Shown piece by piece: positions 51,314 through 60,787 of a stretch of 64,000 bases of DNA; position 1 is the first letter of the stretch, and each line of letters begins with the position of its first letter. The DNA is from Eubacteriaceae bacterium (GTDB lineage: Bacteria > Bacillota > Clostridia > Eubacteriales > Anaerofustaceae). The notes beneath the pieces are model-generated. The model searched no databases. It saw nothing but the letters and a program-made list of their open reading frames with translations, and was not told the DNA's origin. Made by a program: the position numbers and the translations under genes. The DNA lies in contig WRIY01000004.1 in the NCBI GenBank assembly GCA_009782515.1, positions 62,001 through 126,000 of the forward strand. The letters run 5' to 3'.

Positions 51314-53239
51314 TTAGCCGAAAACGCTTGGGAACAATGACTCATCGGTATGCGGTAAAAAGCATGCCGCAACAAATTCCTGCATATAGCTTGAAATATT
51401 TGACAGCTCGATATAGGTCATGTTCTCGGCTATGTCGAATATTTTATCTCTTGATTCATTCGAATGCGCCATGCAGTAAGTGCCTGACAGGCTGGAGTTG
51501 CCTATATAGTGGTAATTGGCTAAATCGATATCAGGAAACAGCCCAATCCTTATTGCATTTCTCATATTTATGCCGGAGCCTATTCCTCCGGCAACGTAAA
51601 CATTGCTTACATAAGACATGTCCATGTCAACAGAATTAAGCATAACCCGTATAGCGGAAAATATAGCGCCTTTTGCCCTGATGAAATTGTCAATGTCAAC
51701 TTCGTTTATCGAAATTTCTTTTCCTTCTGCTGATTCGCTGCTTGAAGCGAGTATATACCTGCCTATCCCGTAGCTGTCGCGCTCAACCCGGCTATGCCCG
51801 TCATGAAGCCTGCCTTTGGGGCTCATTATATTGCGCCTGAACATTTCAGCAATAAGGTCGATAATGCCGGAGCCGCAAATGCCAACAGGCTTGCCTCCTC
51901 CAATAACGCTCAGCTCAGGCGCTCCATTCGGATCGGGTATGGCGACCTTCTCAATAGCCCCGTCTGTTGCCCTCATGCCGCAGGAGATTTCCCCGCCTTC
52001 AAATGCCGGCCCTGCAGAGCATGCGCATGTTAGCAGGAAATCACGGTTGCCAAACACGAGCTCCCCGTTAGTGCCCAGGTCGAGGAACAAAGAGAATTCT
52101 TCTTTATCCCAAATCATGCTTGCAAGCGTTCCGGCAGTTATGTCTCCGCCAACATAGCTGCCTACATTCGGTGCAAGAAGCACTTCGGCAGCAGCATTTG
52201 CATACAGGCCCAGATCGCCCGCCTTTATGTTTGCATCTTTGAAAAAAGCGGTTACAAATGGCTCTTGCCTTAAATAGTCGGCATACACTCCGGTAAACAG
52301 GTGCTGCATTGTAGTGTTGCCGGCTATGTCAATCTCATAAATGCTCTCAGCGCTTATGCCTGCAGACTGGCACATAGAAACAAGCAGCGGATTGATAGTC
52401 TCTTCAATAACAGCATCCATAAGGCGCTTTTGCCCGCCGGCTTTTGAAGACTCGATTATGCGGTTTATTACATCGGCGCCATAGCGTATCTGGCCATTGC
52501 CTGAAGAGGCTTTGGCGTATATTCTGCCGGTCATAACGTTTGATACTATTGCAGATACTGTAGTTGTGCCTATATCTATAACGGCACAGTATGCCCTAAC
52601 TTTTTCCGAGGCAGGGAAGATGTCAAGAACATGCGCAACAGCATTTTCAAGCTTAACAACTGCTTTGGCCCTAAAGCCATCAGAGCGAAGCGCAATAGGA
52701 AGCTTTTTTAGCGTATGGTATGAAATGATCGCCTGTGAGGTGCCAAAATGCGCATTTACAGCTCGCATAAGGCGCTCGTTGTCAGGCATAGTATCATCAA
52801 ATGTTGGCTCTGAAAGGCTTAGCTCAGCGATTCGGTATCCATTTTCAAAGCTTAAGCCGGCGCTTAGCACTTCCCTCCATGTGTTGTTGAAAATCTCAAC
52901 TTCGCTTTTGCTGCTTAAATCCGCAATTTTCATGCGAGACTTGTATGCTCTTGCTATGTCAGGGACAAGCACAGTTATATCGCTTGCAGGGTAGCTTGAG
53001 CACGCCAGGCGCATGCCTTCAGCGTAGCTCTCATCATCGATATGGCGCGTCTTTAGCCCGGTAGCGCTGCCGGAAAGAATTTTGACCTTGCACTTGCCGC
53101 ATGAGCCGTTGCCGCTGCAAGGCGCGTCGATGGCTACATTGGCTTTTCGCGCAATGGATAAAAGGTTTTCGTCGTCATTTGCCTCAATAACTACAGGCCC
53201 GGTATCCTGGCCTTCAAAGATATAGGTAATTTTATGCAT
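51314..53239 (-). CDS. RACo-type corrinoid activation protein (copy 2)
   Basis: 641 residues. [2Fe-2S] ferredoxin domain with Cys 41, 47, 50 and 80 (CSGNGSCGKC ... ACSS), linker to about 205, then the ASKHA ATPase domain with CAVIDIGTTTVSAIVSN, AGNTTMQHLFTG, LFLDLGTNGELVFG and CGSGIIDLIAEMF. It has the same architecture as 17433-19232 but is longer and differs over most of its length, so the two probably serve different corrinoid proteins. No methyltransferase gene is adjacent. Confidence 0.9.
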   Translation of the reverse strand: MHKITYIFEGQDTGPVVIEANDDENLLSIARKANVAIDAPCSGNGSCGKCKVKILSGSATGLKTRHIDDESYAEGMRLACSSYPASDITVLVPDIARAYKSRMKIADLSSKSEVEIFNNTWREVLSAGLSFENGYRIAELSLSEPTFDDTMPDNERLMRAVNAHFGTSQAIISYHTLKKLPIALRSDGFRAKAVVKLENAVAHVLDIFPASEKVRAYCAVIDIGTTTVSAIVSNVMTGRIYAKASSGNGQIRYGADVINRIIESSKAGGQKRLMDAVIEETINPLLVSMCQSAGISAESIYEIDIAGNTTMQHLFTGVYADYLRQEPFVTAFFKDANIKAGDLGLYANAAAEVLLAPNVGSYVGGDITAGTLASMIWDKEEFSLFLDLGTNGELVFGNRDFLLTCACSAGPAFEGGEISCGMRATDGAIEKVAIPDPNGAPELSVIGGGKPVGICGSGIIDLIAEMFRRNIMSPKGRLHDGHSRVERDSYGIGRYILASSSESAEGKEISINEVDIDNFIRAKGAIFSAIRVMLNSVDMDMSYVSNVYVAGGIGSGINMRNAIRIGLFPDIDLANYHYIGNSSLSGTYCMAHSNESRDKIFDIAENMTYIELSNISSYMQEFVAACFLPHTDESLFPSVFG

Positions 53240-53439
53240 AGTATTCGTCGCCCTTTATTTATTCATAGACATGCCTAAATGGCACAAAAATGGCAAAACT
53301 TATTGCTTAAGTTTATCCTATAGCCTGGCTAAAGACAATACATGGGCCCTGATGGCTGCAAAGGATGCAATTACAGCCTATATTGCGCATATAATTTATA
53401 GCTTAATAATCTTTGCCACAATAGGAAATGGGGTTAGCA

Positions 53440-53604
53440 ATGAAGAATATACATGGGAAACTGCTGGAAATGCTGCTGTTTCTTATCTGCCTGATACTTT
53501 TTGTGAACCTTCTGCCAGATTGGGTGCTGCTCACTTCATTGTCAGCGCTGTTCATTGTATGCGTAGTTGCCATGGCCAAATCCGGCTTTTTTGGGAAATT
53601 TTGA
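53440..53604 (+). CDS. Small two-helix membrane peptide
   Basis: 54 codons, ATG preceded by aggaaatgggg. Two hydrophobic stretches (LLEMLLFLICLILFVNLL and LLTSLSALFIVCVVAMA) flanked by charged ends (MKNIHGK and KSGFFGKF). It is in a different frame from the longer frame at 53271-53678, which is less gene-like. The match of SD, topology and length is suggestive only. Confidence 0.45.
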   Translation: MKNIHGKLLEMLLFLICLILFVNLLPDWVLLTSLSALFIVCVVAMAKSGFFGKF

Positions 53605-53638
53605 GCAATAAAAAATCCACATTCAGTAGCCATGTGGA
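53605..53638 (-). terminator. Terminator of rpmB
   Basis: Seven-pair stem tccacat/atgtgga (53638-53632 with 53622-53616 on the minus strand), then a T run. It also sits just after the small + strand frame. Confidence 0.8.
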
Positions 53639-53648
53639 AACTTTATTC

Positions 53649-53837
53649 TTACGCCCTGGTGACTCTGCCAGCCCTTAAGCAATGGGCGCAGACTTTTACG
53701 GTCTTTATAGTGCCATTCTCATTAATCTTTACTCTTCTTAAGTTTGGCTTAAAGACTCTTTTTGTATGAATATTTGAATGGCTGATATTATTTCCAGCCA
53801 CTGTCCTTTTATCGCAAACATAGCATCGGTAAGGCAT
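53649..53837 (-). CDS. rpmB: 50S ribosomal protein L28
   Basis: 62 residues, full length. CYVCDKRTVAGNNISHSNIHTKRVFKPNLRRVKI and the second Cys pair CAHC make this the zinc-binding form of L28. Transcribed divergently from the asp23-fakA-recG genes, an arrangement usual in Firmicutes. Confidence 0.96.
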   Translation of the reverse strand: MPYRCYVCDKRTVAGNNISHSNIHTKRVFKPNLRRVKINENGTIKTVKVCAHCLRAGRVTRA

Positions 53838-54008
53838 GCTGATTAACCCTCACTTTCGCTCAAAATATGTCACGCAAACAATTCTATCACAAAGCGCCTA
53901 TCCATGCAACAAAAAAGATATTTGGCGCTCTCATCCAGCCTTCACGGCCAGCTGAAAGCATAACATGGCTAAAAAGCCGGCAATGCCTCAAGTAGCCGGC
54001 GGCATTAA

Positions 54009-54017
54009 TGCTATAAT
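54009..54017 (+). promoter_or_regulatory. Extended -10 promoter element before asp23
   Basis: TGC followed by TATAAT (54012-54017). No good -35 is visible at 17 nt, as expected for an extended -10 promoter. The remaining bases between rpmB and asp23 (53838-54139) show nothing else recognisable. Confidence 0.45.
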
Positions 54018-54139
54018 ATTTAGACAAATTGGAGTTTGCTGCTTAGTGCATATTTCTTTCAGCATAATATGCCCAAAAATGAAAGTCTTATGCTCAAATG
54101 GGCACAATATCAATAGATAAGTATTGGGAGAAGAAAAAA

Positions 54140-54493
54140 TTGAGCGATAAAAACAGTGAACTTAAGAGCGTAGCAACATTTTCAAGCGCTTTTATTAAGC
54201 AGACGGCGGCAGTGGCAGCAATGGGATGTTTTGGGGTAATCGGCTTAACATACAAAAACTTGTTTGATGAAATCCTTTCTACCCTGCGCTTCAGGTACCC
54301 TGGCAAGGGCGTAAAGATCAAAAGCCTGAGCGGCAACAGGATAGAAATAGACTTATATGTAATAATGGAATTTGGCACGAGGCTTGTGGCAGTTGCTGAC
54401 AGCCTTATCGATGTTGTGAAATATTCAGTTGAAAAGCAAACAGCTGTTGATGTGGCAAGGGTAAATGTCCATGTCCAGTATGTCAGAGTATAG
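54140..54493 (+). CDS. Asp23/Gls24-family protein
   Basis: 117 residues. The TTG at 54140 has gggagaag upstream and gives the usual family length; the ATG at 54098 adds 14 residues without SD. FLSTLRFRYPGKGVKIKS-like region, IDLYVIMEFGTRLVAVADSLIDVVKYSVEKQT and VNVHVQYVRV are typical. The family is a cell-envelope stress protein group; in this position (YloU) it is always followed by fakA. Confidence 0.88.
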   Translation: MSDKNSELKSVATFSSAFIKQTAAVAAMGCFGVIGLTYKNLFDEILSTLRFRYPGKGVKIKSLSGNRIEIDLYVIMEFGTRLVAVADSLIDVVKYSVEKQTAVDVARVNVHVQYVRV

Positions 54494-54502
54494 GAGCGAC
54501 GA

Positions 54503-56152
54503 ATGCCAAGTATAATCACAGCGCAATTGTTTGTTGATGCCATAGAAAGCGCATATGCCAACCTCGACAACAACAAACAGGCAGTTAATGACCTTAATGT
54601 ATTTCCTGTGCCTGATGGCGATACAGGAACCAATATGTCGCTAACCCTTAAATATGCCGTGAAAGAAGCCAAGTCCCAGTCAGGGATGTCTATAAGCGAA
54701 GCTGTTTCAGCAGCTTCCAATGGCGCGCTTATAGGCGCCAGGGGAAATTCAGGCGTTATTCTCTCGCAGCTGTTCAGGGGGTTTTCAAAGCACTGCAACG
54801 GCATACAGGAACTTGACTGCGCTAACCTTGCTGAAGCTATAGCAAGCGCTTCAAGCATGGCATACAAAGCGGTAATCAAGCCAACAGAGGGCACTATTCT
54901 AACTATTTCCCGGGAAATTGCTGAGAAAGCGCAATCAGAGGAATTCAGCAGCGTCGAAAGCATGCTGGAGGCTCTCATAGAGCATGGCAGGATCGCTCTG
55001 AGCAAAACTCCCGAGCAGCTTGCTGTCCTCAAAGAAGCCGGCGTTGTTGATGCCGGCGGCGCCGGGCTGATACTCATATTGGAAGGCGCGCTGGCAGCCA
55101 TTGCGGGCAACCCTGTTTCGCTGGCCGAGGCCGGCACAGCCAGTGCTTCCTTTGCCACTGAGCAAATTCCCAATATCCAAAGCGCAATAGAATATGCATA
55201 CTGCACTGAATTCCTTGTAACAGCGCTGGATGGCCAGCAGCATGACAAGTTCCTGATAGAGCAGTTCGTAAAGCTTGGCGATTCATTGCTTGTTATACAG
55301 GACGGAGCCATAATAAAGATCCATGTCCACACAAATGAGCCTTGGACAGTGATGAAAACAGCCTCCAGCTGTGGGGAGCTGACGCAGATAAAGATTGACA
55401 ATATGCGCGAGCAGCATAAGGATCTATTCACGCAGCAGCATGCGCCTTCCAGCCCAAACAGCTATCAGATGGGAGTTCCCGCTATGCAGCGCTATGAATA
55501 CTACACGATTGCTGTTTCAAGCGGCAGCGGCCTTTCAAACATCCTAATGGACCTTGGGGTCAACCATGTAATTGAAGGCGGCCAGTCTATGAACCCGTCA
55601 ACAGAGGAATTTCTCAGCGCAATTAATGCAGTTGACGCTGATAGCTATATATTGCTGCCTAACAACAAAAATATAATAATGGCAGCCAGCCAGGCTTCCG
55701 CTATGACAGAAAAGGATGCAAGCGTCGTTGAGTCACGCTCGATACCCCAGGCAATCAGAGCGCTAATGGAGTTTAATCCCGATGAGGGCAAGGATTCCAA
55801 TGTGGATCGCATGAGGGGATCCCTTAAGTCTGTGGCAACAGCTGAAATTACATATGCTGTGCGGGACACAAAGCTCAACAAAAAGTCGATCAAAAAGGGC
55901 GATATCATCGCTATGATTGACGGAGACATGAAGGTAGCCGAAAAGAGCATTGACAAAGCGGTTGTCGAAGCAGTTTCCATCATGGCAAGCCAAAACCCCG
56001 TAGAGCTTATCACGCTGTATTATGGAAACGGCATTAAGGAATCAGACGCTATGAAGCTTCAGCAGGGGCTTCGCGGAATGTGGCCAGATCTTGATATTGA
56101 GGTCTTCAACGGAGGCCAGCCAGTATACTATTACATTGTTAGCGCGGAATAA
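54503..56152 (+). CDS. fakA: DAK2-domain fatty acid kinase
   Basis: 549 residues. N-terminal DAK2 kinase domain (FPVPDGDTGTNMSLTLKYA, ATP/Mg site; GARGNSGVILSQLFRGF; GVVDAGGAGLILILEG), a middle domain, and a C-terminal domain related to DegV-partner regions (LPNNKNIIMAASQA, ITLYYGNGIKESDA). FakA phosphorylates fatty acids bound to FakB/DegV proteins for phospholipid synthesis. No FakB is next to it. Confidence 0.93.
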   Translation: MPSIITAQLFVDAIESAYANLDNNKQAVNDLNVFPVPDGDTGTNMSLTLKYAVKEAKSQSGMSISEAVSAASNGALIGARGNSGVILSQLFRGFSKHCNGIQELDCANLAEAIASASSMAYKAVIKPTEGTILTISREIAEKAQSEEFSSVESMLEALIEHGRIALSKTPEQLAVLKEAGVVDAGGAGLILILEGALAAIAGNPVSLAEAGTASASFATEQIPNIQSAIEYAYCTEFLVTALDGQQHDKFLIEQFVKLGDSLLVIQDGAIIKIHVHTNEPWTVMKTASSCGELTQIKIDNMREQHKDLFTQQHAPSSPNSYQMGVPAMQRYEYYTIAVSSGSGLSNILMDLGVNHVIEGGQSMNPSTEEFLSAINAVDADSYILLPNNKNIIMAASQASAMTEKDASVVESRSIPQAIRALMEFNPDEGKDSNVDRMRGSLKSVATAEITYAVRDTKLNKKSIKKGDIIAMIDGDMKVAEKSIDKAVVEAVSIMASQNPVELITLYYGNGIKESDAMKLQQGLRGMWPDLDIEVFNGGQPVYYYIVSAE

Positions 56153-56153
56153 C

Positions 56154-58190
56154 ATGCTAAATGAGAATAGCAGCATCAATGAGCTTAAGGGTATCGGGGC
56201 AAAAACCGAAGCCCTTTTTTGCGAATTGGGCATAAGCAATGTGGGAGAGCTTTTGCGCTTCTTTCCAAAAGCCTATAAAGAGCGTATTGCGATTCCGCTC
56301 CGGCATGCGGAAAACGGGACAAGCATTATAGCCAAAGCAACTCTTAAGCAAATCTCAGCAACAACTTATCACGGAAATTTGAGCAGAACAGCAGTTGCGT
56401 TTTCCCAGGACGGCTATGAGTTCGACTGTGTTTTTTTTAACCAGCCATTCAGAGCGAATATGAAGCCCGGCACGGAATATATAATCTATGGCAAGATAAG
56501 AAAAGAAGGGCGATGGAAGCCTAACTTTGTAAACCCTGAGCTGCAGGAAGCTGCAGAGGGGCAGTACCTCAGAGAGGGGATCTTTGCTGTATACCCTGTG
56601 CCGGTGAAGTCAGCGCTTACGCAAAAAAAGGTTGCTCAAACAATGCAAAATGCGCTGGAGCTAGCTGAAATTTGCGATGACATGCCATTTTGGCTGCTTA
56701 GCAGCCTGGATGTTGTGCCCTTGGGAAAGGCTTATCAGCTGGCGCATATGCCGCATACGGAAGAGGAGCTGGACATCGGCCTTAGAAGATTTGCAGCTGA
56801 AAGGCTTCTTGCGCATGCTGTTGCGCTTGATAGGCATAAACAGAATTACTCCCGCCCGACAGCAGGCAAGCCGTCTGATGAAGCAATAAACGAGCTTGAA
56901 AAATTCATGCCGTCATTTGGCTTTAGCTTTACTCCGGGGCAGCAGGAAGCATTAGGCGATATAATACAGGATCTTTATAGCGGCTACCAGATGAACAGGA
57001 TCATTCAAGGCGATGTGGGCTGCGGAAAAACTGCTGTGGCAATATGCGCAGCATTTATTGTTGCATCAAGCGGCAAGCAAGCCGCATTTCTTGCCCCGAC
57101 GGAAGCGCTTGCAAGGCAGCACTACGAAAAGCATGCGCCAAGCCTTCAAAGCCATGGAGTAAAGAGCGCCCTGCTTTATTCATCAATGGGCGCAAAGCTT
57201 AAGAGAGAGGCCCAAAGAGACATCCAAAGCGGCCAGGCAAAAGCTGTATTTGGCACACATGCCCTGTTCTCGGAATCAACTGTTTTTGACAGCCTGATGC
57301 TGGCAATTATTGACGAGCAGCAGCGATATGGCGTAGCGCAAAGAGCAAGCCTTGCAGCCAAGGCGCAAGGCGCTGTGCACACCCTAAGCATGTCGGCAAC
57401 GCCTATTCCAAGATCGCTTCTGCTTTCAATCACAGGCGATGTTAACATAACAGAGATTAGAAGCATGCCGGAGGGCAGAATTCCAATTCAAACATTCACA
57501 GTGGACGAATCGTATTCAGAGCGGCTGTATTCCTTTTGCGCACAGAGAATCAGCGAAGGGGAAAGGATATTCATTGTTTGCCCTGCAATCGACGCTGAGG
57601 ACTATGAAAGCGTGGATGATGCATTCAAGCAGGCAGCCAAAGCGTTCGGCAAAAAGAGCGTTGCAATGCTGACAGGCCAAATGAAAGAGCCTGAGCGCCA
57701 AAAGAGCATTAGCGCTTTTGCCACCGGAGAATGCAAGGTGCTTGTTGCTACGACTATTATAGAGGTTGGCATCGATGTCGCTGAAGCGACAGTAATGTGG
57801 GTCAAGGACGCGCATCGCTTTGGCATGGCGCAGCTGCACCAGCTGCGGGGCAGGGTAGGCAGAAGCTCAAAACAGTCCTGGTGCATACTGCAAGCCCCGT
57901 CAAGCGTTTCTGATCAGGCAGCCGCCCGCCTGGCAGCAGTTGCCGGCGAAACCGACGGATTTGAGATTGCCAGGGAAGACTTGCGCCTTCGCGGCGGCGG
58001 AGATCGCTACGGGCTTCGGCAAAGCGGCAAGCTTTCATCAATCACGGATGATGCGATGGATTACCCGGATCTGCTTGTTTTGTGCCAGCAGGCATCACAG
58101 CAAATCCTGGCCGAAAGCGAAGGGAGCCAGTTTTTAAAAAGGATTGAAGCCCAGGAAGGCCTTGGCATGCAAGAGGTGGTGATGAATTGA
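56154..58190 (+). CDS. recG: ATP-dependent DNA helicase RecG
   Basis: 678 residues. Wedge/OB domain first (about 1-250), then SF2 helicase motifs: QGDVGCGKTAVAICAAF (I), DEQQRYGV (II), SMSATPIPRS (III), VATTIIEVGIDVAEAT (V) and QLRGRVGR (VI). It remodels stalled forks. The frame is open upstream to 56091 inside fakA; the ATG at 56154 directly after the fakA stop matches the family start. Confidence 0.96.
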   Translation: MLNENSSINELKGIGAKTEALFCELGISNVGELLRFFPKAYKERIAIPLRHAENGTSIIAKATLKQISATTYHGNLSRTAVAFSQDGYEFDCVFFNQPFRANMKPGTEYIIYGKIRKEGRWKPNFVNPELQEAAEGQYLREGIFAVYPVPVKSALTQKKVAQTMQNALELAEICDDMPFWLLSSLDVVPLGKAYQLAHMPHTEEELDIGLRRFAAERLLAHAVALDRHKQNYSRPTAGKPSDEAINELEKFMPSFGFSFTPGQQEALGDIIQDLYSGYQMNRIIQGDVGCGKTAVAICAAFIVASSGKQAAFLAPTEALARQHYEKHAPSLQSHGVKSALLYSSMGAKLKREAQRDIQSGQAKAVFGTHALFSESTVFDSLMLAIIDEQQRYGVAQRASLAAKAQGAVHTLSMSATPIPRSLLLSITGDVNITEIRSMPEGRIPIQTFTVDESYSERLYSFCAQRISEGERIFIVCPAIDAEDYESVDDAFKQAAKAFGKKSVAMLTGQMKEPERQKSISAFATGECKVLVATTIIEVGIDVAEATVMWVKDAHRFGMAQLHQLRGRVGRSSKQSWCILQAPSSVSDQAAARLAAVAGETDGFEIAREDLRLRGGGDRYGLRQSGKLSSITDDAMDYPDLLVLCQQASQQILAESEGSQFLKRIEAQEGLGMQEVVMN

Positions 58191-58720
58191 GGGTTATTGC
58201 AGGCCAATATAAGGGCATGAAGCTATATGCGCCGCCAAACGATAAAATCAGGCCTACAACAGACAGGGTTCGCGAGGACATTTTCAATATTATTTCCCAT
58301 AAAGTATATGAGAGCGTTTTTCTTGACCTGTATGCCGGCACAGGCGCAATTGGCATAGAAGCAGTATCAAGGGGCGCGAAAAGCGCATTGCTTGTCGATA
58401 ATTCTCGAATTGCTATTAATCTTATTGAAAAGAATATTGAGAAGACAAAAGCTGAAAATATCAGGGCTATCAGATATGATGTTGGCAAATTCCTATATAA
58501 TTCAAAAGGCTCCTATGATATAATTTTTATGGATCCCCCTTATTTAAAGCAAACAGCAAGCCATGACATAAAAACGATTGTACAAAGAAGCTTGCTTGCC
58601 AAAGGCGGGATTGTTGTTGCTGAAGCTGCCCTTGCTTGTGTGTTGCCTGAAAATATCGGGCATTTGGCTAAAACAAAATATAAAGCCTATTCACAAACAG
58701 CAATATCTATTTACGAATAA
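58187..58720 (+). CDS. rsmD: 16S rRNA m2G966 methyltransferase
   Basis: 177 residues. RVIAGQYKGMKL at the start, RPTTDRVREDIFNII, LDLYAGTGAIGIEAVSRGA (SAM site) and IIFMDPPYL (catalytic DPPY). TTG start overlapping the recG stop. Followed by coaD in the usual order. Confidence 0.95.
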   Translation: MRVIAGQYKGMKLYAPPNDKIRPTTDRVREDIFNIISHKVYESVFLDLYAGTGAIGIEAVSRGAKSALLVDNSRIAINLIEKNIEKTKAENIRAIRYDVGKFLYNSKGSYDIIFMDPPYLKQTASHDIKTIVQRSLLAKGGIVVAEAALACVLPENIGHLAKTKYKAYSQTAISIYE

Positions 58721-58755
58721 AGCAGCCAATAAGAAAGGAAGCGGCAGTTGTAATT

Positions 58756-59238
58756 ATGGATCCTGTATTTTACCCGGGAAGCTTTGATCCCATAACTTAT
58801 GGCCATATAGACATCATTGAAAGGGCAATAAAAGTATTCGGATTTGTTCGCGTTGTCATCATGGACAACCCCAAAAAGAGCACGCTCTTTACCGTTGATG
58901 AGCGCATCGATCTGATTCGCGAATGCCTCAGCCCTATAACAAGCAATTTTGAAGCTGAAAAGCACGATGGCTTGCTTGTCGACTACTGTGAAAAGACAGG
59001 AATATATACAGCAATACGTGGGCTCAGAGCGCTCACTGACTTTGATTATGAGTTTCAGATGGCGCTAACCAACAAGGCGCTTAACGACAAGGTAGAAAGC
59101 GTTTTATTTATTGCAAATGTCAAACATACTTTCCTAAGCAGCAGCTTGGTAAAAGAGATTGCCCAATTCGATGGAGATATATCAGAGTTTGTGCCGCCGC
59201 TTGTGGCGCAAAAGCTCAAAGCAAAGCTAATCATATGA
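58756..59238 (+). CDS. coaD: Phosphopantetheine adenylyltransferase
   Basis: 160 residues, full length. YPGSFDPITYGHIDIIERA with the T/HxGH-type nucleotidyltransferase motif, AIRGLRALTDFDYEFQMALTN and the FLSSSLVKEIAQFDGDISEFVPP end (SSS/VKE block). It makes dephospho-CoA, the penultimate step of CoA synthesis. Confidence 0.97.
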   Translation: MDPVFYPGSFDPITYGHIDIIERAIKVFGFVRVVIMDNPKKSTLFTVDERIDLIRECLSPITSNFEAEKHDGLLVDYCEKTGIYTAIRGLRALTDFDYEFQMALTNKALNDKVESVLFIANVKHTFLSSSLVKEIAQFDGDISEFVPPLVAQKLKAKLII

Positions 59239-59271
59239 TTGCGAAAGGAAATGCTGCGGCAGTTTCAAGTT

Positions 59272-59742
59272 ATGAAAGCATATGAATTAATAGAAAAATT
59301 GCAAAGCGAGATAGAAAACGCATCTAGCGTTCCGCTTCTCTCCAATAAAATCATGCTCGAAAAAGAAGACATTCTCGATCTGCTGGACGATCTCAGGACA
59401 AGCATGCCGGAAGAGATCAAGGAAGCAAAAAAGGTTCTTGAGAATGAAGACAGAATAAAGCAGACTGCAAAGCGCAAGGCTGACAGCCTGATTGAAGAGG
59501 CAAGGCAGCAAAAGCAGCTTATGATTGATTCGAACAATATTACTAAGAATGCCAATGAAGAAGCAGAGGCCATTTTAAAGGCAGCCAGAAACGAATCAAG
59601 CAAAATGCGGGCTAAAACCATGGAATACATAAACAGCCTGATAAACAAAGCCCAAGACGATTTGCGATCAGTTATAGCAACGCTTGACGAAAACAAGGCT
59701 GAGGTAAAAGACAAAAGAAAAGCCCAGGCAAGCGCGCAATAG
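59272..59742 (+). CDS. Coiled-coil protein downstream of coaD
   Basis: 156 residues from the ATG at 59272, where the conserved family start (KAYELIEKLQ.EIENASSVPL) begins; earlier starts at 59251 and 59239 are in frame but without a usable SD. Nearly all helical, Glu/Lys-rich (about 60-150), like proteins annotated as ATPase or V-ATPase subunit H-like that follow coaD in Clostridia. Function unknown; a membrane-cytoskeleton role similar to DivIVA is only a guess. Confidence 0.7.
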   Translation: MKAYELIEKLQSEIENASSVPLLSNKIMLEKEDILDLLDDLRTSMPEEIKEAKKVLENEDRIKQTAKRKADSLIEEARQQKQLMIDSNNITKNANEEAEAILKAARNESSKMRAKTMEYINSLINKAQDDLRSVIATLDENKAEVKDKRKAQASAQ

Positions 59743-59766
59743 CATCCCCCTGCTTTCGTATCCTAT

Positions 59767-60621
59767 TTATAATTGCGCAACAATTTCCGCAGCAAAAATC
59801 AGCACAAAGCCTATGCCAATGCCTAGGCTCATTTTTTCCATGCCATAAGCAAGCGAGAAGATTACTCCGAAGACTCCCTCAAGGCTCATAATGATCGCAG
59901 CAGGCGCAGGGTGGGTGTGTTTTTGCCCAATTACCTGAAAAAGCAGCGCTATTGCCGTTCCCGGCAGCGCAAGGTACATAAGCGGCCAAAACGCGGATGG
60001 CGAAATGGCAGACGGCCAGGGCTCGCTTACTAAGGCGGCTGCAAGCGACAAGGCTGCAGTTGTTATAAATTGGAGTATTGTCAACAGAATTGCATCGCTC
60101 TCAAACGTTCTTGCAAATCGCCCTACAAAGACTACATGCAGCGCATAAAAAACGCCGCATATAAGCGTTAGCAAGTCTCCGATGTTTATCGCCAGGCTGT
60201 CGTTTGACGATACAAACCATATGCCTGCAAGGCAAACAGCAGCAGCAAAAAAATGGTTGGCTGCAGGCTTTGATTTTTCAACTGCCCAGTATATGAAAGG
60301 CACCAGCACGCAATACACGGCAGTCAAAAAAGCATTCTTGCCCGGTGTAGTGTAGACTATGCCTACAGTTTGAAACGCATAAGCTGAAAAGAGCAGCACC
60401 CCGAGGAAAATGCCCTGTTTGGCGTAATCCTTGTTTATAAGCTTAAATTTTCTAAAAAAAGCTATGCTTAGCACAGCACCCGCTATGCTAAAGCGAAAAA
60501 AAAGCAAATAAAAGGGCCCGATCTCATTAATGGCGTTTTTTACGGCTACGAAACCGTAGCCCCATATCAGGGTTGCAATTAGAAGCGCTGCTTTGCTTTG
60601 GCGTGCTTGTTTCTTTTCCAT
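59767..60621 (-). CDS. EamA/DMT-family transporter
   Basis: 284 residues, ten hydrophobic helices in two EamA repeats. LLIATLIWGYGFVAVKNAI and FYLLFFRFSIAGAVLSI at the start and IMSLEGVFGVIFSLAYGMEKMS near the end are typical of the YicL/RhaT-like group. Substrate unknown. Convergent with the coaD transcript. Confidence 0.87.
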   Translation of the reverse strand: MEKKQARQSKAALLIATLIWGYGFVAVKNAINEIGPFYLLFFRFSIAGAVLSIAFFRKFKLINKDYAKQGIFLGVLLFSAYAFQTVGIVYTTPGKNAFLTAVYCVLVPFIYWAVEKSKPAANHFFAAAVCLAGIWFVSSNDSLAINIGDLLTLICGVFYALHVVFVGRFARTFESDAILLTILQFITTAALSLAAALVSEPWPSAISPSAFWPLMYLALPGTAIALLFQVIGQKHTHPAPAAIIMSLEGVFGVIFSLAYGMEKMSLGIGIGFVLIFAAEIVAQL

Positions 60622-60787
60622 GTATTCACTTGAGTATTATAATAGCATAAAATGCACTCAAATATAGGATGCCTCGACAATTGCCGGCTTATTCATTGCT
60701 TGCCTGATGCAAAAAAAAGCGGAAAGCTGCGATATTTCGGCTAAGAGAGCGCATTTTATGATAAAGTGGGCTTGGGGAAACATACAT

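Noticed and set aside
53271-53678. 135-codon plus-strand frame before rpmB
   Set aside because: No SD, runs through the rpmB terminator and into rpmB; the shorter frame inside it is more gene-like.
54094-55431. Long minus-strand open frame (445 codons) opposite asp23 and fakA
   Set aside because: It lies wholly antisense to two well-recognised genes, has low-complexity Ser/Ala/Leu content and no domain; a mirror of codon bias.
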